Origin: Phycisphaerae bacterium
Lineage (GTDB): Bacteria; Planctomycetota; Phycisphaerae; UBA1845; Fen-1342
Length of the DNA: 7,427 bases
Reading direction: 5' to 3'
Assembly: GCA_016935035.1 (NCBI GenBank)
Contig: JAFGRR010000462.1
Location: 1-7,427, forward strand
Shown here: one piece after another, positions 5,785-7,427 of the stretch
Position numbering within the stretch: position 1 is the stretch's first letter
Layout of the letters: every line of letters starts with the position of its first letter
The notes under the pieces: generated by a model
What the model was told of the DNA's origin: nothing
The model's input: the letters and a program-made list of their open reading frames with translations, nothing else
Databases searched by the model: none
Made by a program: the position numbers and the translations under genes

Positions 5785-7427
5785 TCAATCATCGCTCTTG
5801 CGCCGCGGCGTTTTCGACGCACGCGAACGCGCCGGCCGTCGCGAGGAGGGCGCCGTCGTGTCCGTGTGCGCCTCGGTCGGTGGACTCGGTGGCACGAGTT
5901 GGGCATTCAGATAACGCCGCTCGAAAGCCAGGCGATGTGCGGCGCTGTAGTGCGTGTTGAGCTGGTTCCAATCGAAGTGCTGCGCATGACTCTCGACTCG
6001 GTTGCGCAGATTAATCCGCTCACGCCGCGTCAGCCGCGTCAGCGCGTGCAGCCAGTCCGTCACCTGGCGCACCGTCGTGTCGAAGCCCGCGTTTCGCCGC
6101 CGCGCCACGTACATCCCGTTCTCGTCGTGGTCCGGGAAGTTCTCCATCACATATGCGCCGAATCCGCTGAGGTCGCTGGTTACCGCCGGCACGCCGCGCA
6201 CGACGCACTCCAGCGGCGTATATCCCCACGGCTCGTAGTACGACGGAAACACGCCGATGTGGCAGCCGCGGACAAACTGGTCATAGTCAAGGCTGAGCAG
6301 CGGGCTGGTCGCCGACATGAACTCGGGGTGGAATAGCACTTTCACGCGGTCTTCCGGCAGATTCCACAAGCCCTTGTGACGCAGGTGCCGCAGAACCGGG
6401 TCGTTGCCATCATCCACCAGGTCGTGCGTGACGATCGACGGCGGCGGCCCCTGACGCATGGCGTACATCATGCGTTTCAGCCGCACCGCGGCATACTCGT
6501 CGAGCAAGTCCGAAATCGACGGCATCTGCCCGCGCGCCACCGTGTGAAACAGCCGCTTGCCCATGTCCTCCGTGATCGCCTCGCAGGTATCGCGCAGCTC
6601 CCGGAACATCGCCTGACGATTCAGTGTCTCGACGTTCAAGGCCCTGTACGGCACGCGTGTGACGATGAACGCCACGATTGTCGCGGGTGAGGCCTCGGCT
6701 TTCAGTCTGTGGTTCAACTCCGCCAGGGACTCGATGAACACGTCGAGCCCCTTGTTGCGGTACTCGTAGCGCCCCGAGGTGAACGCGTACAGCGTGCGGC
6801 TCAGGTCGAACGTGTAGCTCGGAAAGAAATGCCCCATCACGAACTCGTGAATTCGACTGCGGCTCTCGCGGTGCAGAATCTGAAACTCGTGCGGAGCGGC
6901 GAAACGTTCGACGTTCAGCCCGTTCGGCAGCAGCACGTCCGGCACGCGTCCCAGGAATTGCTGTGCCTCCATGCCCGTAATGCCGGAAACCGTCGTGAAC
7001 ACGTCCGCTGACTGCACCGCCGCCCCTTCCAGCGCGTGCCGATGCGCGAATCCGTGCTCCCTCGCCACGGCGGCGCCGTCGATGCTGTGCAGATGGTCGT
7101 ACAAATCGACGTGGGCCGCGCTCAGGGCGCGCCCGACCAGCGTTGCGTGTGTGGTGAATACCGTTGCCAGCGGGGCATTGCGGTGCCTGAGCATCGGCAG
7201 GGCGGCGGCGCCCTGCCACTCGTGGAAGTGCGCCAGCAGCGGCCGATCGCCGATCCGCTGTTGCAGCGACATCAGAAACTCGGTGACCGCGTAGCCGAAT
7301 CCGACGCATTCGTCGAATTCGTAGTCGCCCTCAGGGCAGCCGATGCCGTTGTCTTTCCATAGGAAGTACTTCACTTCCGCCAAGCGGTGCGCCACCGAAC
7401 CGAGGTCGATCAGCAGAACCTGTGGCC
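5785..7427 (-). CDS. glycogen synthase, eukaryotic-type GT3 family (UDP-glucose dependent); N-terminus outside window
   Basis: Transfers glucose, by family from UDP-glucose, onto the non-reducing ends of glycogen in the cytoplasm. The frame is open to the window edge; 546 residues are visible and, by comparison with yeast Gsy2, roughly 100 are missing. GTG at 7393-7395 is not the start, because the upstream residues (PQVLLIDLGS) continue the family alignment. Visible blocks, numbered from the edge: FHEW (67-70), TTHATLVGR (91-99), FTTVSGIT (143-150), LPNGLN (166-171), SGRYEYRNKG (217-226, with phosphate-binding R219 and K225) and FPSYYEPWGYTPLE (393-406), whose E398 and E406 form the E-x7-E catalytic motif. 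TRRERINLRNR (466-476) matches the arginine cluster that binds glucose-6-phosphate in eukaryotic enzymes. A Ser/Thr/Pro/Arg-rich tail (511-546) ends the protein. Bacterial GlgA (GT5, ADP-glucose) is clearly different. Confidence 0.93.
   Translation of the reverse strand, partial: PQVLLIDLGSVAHRLAEVKYFLWKDNGIGCPEGDYEFDECVGFGYAVTEFLMSLQQRIGDRPLLAHFHEWQGAAALPMLRHRNAPLATVFTTHATLVGRALSAAHVDLYDHLHSIDGAAVAREHGFAHRHALEGAAVQSADVFTTVSGITGMEAQQFLGRVPDVLLPNGLNVERFAAPHEFQILHRESRSRIHEFVMGHFFPSYTFDLSRTLYAFTSGRYEYRNKGLDVFIESLAELNHRLKAEASPATIVAFIVTRVPYRALNVETLNRQAMFRELRDTCEAITEDMGKRLFHTVARGQMPSISDLLDEYAAVRLKRMMYAMRQGPPPSIVTHDLVDDGNDPVLRHLRHKGLWNLPEDRVKVLFHPEFMSATSPLLSLDYDQFVRGCHIGVFPSYYEPWGYTPLECVVRGVPAVTSDLSGFGAYVMENFPDHDENGMYVARRRNAGFDTTVRQVTDWLHALTRLTRRERINLRNRVESHAQHFDWNQLNTHYSAAHRLAFERRYLNAQLVPPSPPTEAHTDTTAPSSRRPARSRASKTPRRKSDD

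Noticed and set aside
5458..6336. A 292-residue plus-strand open frame across the start of the kinase and the end of the glycogen synthase.
   Set aside because: It overlaps two well-supported genes on the other strand and its Arg-rich translation has no domain or plausible ribosome site.
7393..7395. GTG as the start codon of the glycogen synthase.
   Set aside because: The frame stays open to the window edge and the ten upstream residues match the GT3 family, so the gene is cut by the window rather than starting here.
1..7427. CRISPR arrays, tRNA or rRNA genes, insertion sequences and phage genes.
   Set aside because: No regularly spaced repeats, no cloverleaf, no transposase or integrase motifs, and no target-site duplications were found on reading both strands.

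Overview
The window looks like a chromosomal segment from a high-GC planctomycete, most likely near the Phycisphaerae. Three things point there. The coding tail at the left edge has the 'NCD..VDVFDID.FV' dockerin-like ending typical of secreted planctomycete proteins. There is a large Hanks-type Ser/Thr kinase with an N-terminal helical leader and a polytopic membrane C-terminus. There is also a eukaryotic-type (GT3) glycogen synthase rather than the usual bacterial GT5 GlgA. The taxonomic call is an inference from protein style; no rRNA or other marker gene is present.

Layout, left to right. Positions 1-88 hold the 3' end of a plus-strand gene (dockerin-like C-terminus), followed by a small perfect hairpin and a strong, probably bidirectional intrinsic terminator (138-178). 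Everything after that is on the minus strand. Read in the direction of transcription, from right to left, the order is: a 5'-truncated GT3 glycogen synthase (7427-5785); a 183-nt gap with a terminator-like hairpin and two GC-rich hairpins just ahead of the next gene's ribosome site; a 946-residue transmembrane Ser/Thr protein kinase (5601-2761); a 532-nt gap holding a terminator-like hairpin and at least five more inverted repeats; and prpE, a propionyl-CoA synthetase (2228-324), which converges on the dockerin-like gene.

The three minus-strand genes are co-oriented, but the gaps and terminator-like hairpins argue against a single tight operon. Themes are carbon storage (glycogen from UDP-glucose), membrane signalling by phosphorylation, and short-chain acyl activation (propionate to propionyl-CoA). 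I see no evidence for a complete new defence, mobile or biosynthetic system. The points most worth following are the kinase with its uncharacterised extracytoplasmic and 10-helix domains; the glycogen synthase that keeps most of the eukaryotic glucose-6-phosphate arginine cluster and has a basic Ser/Thr tail next to a kinase gene; and the dense run of inverted repeats upstream of prpE.
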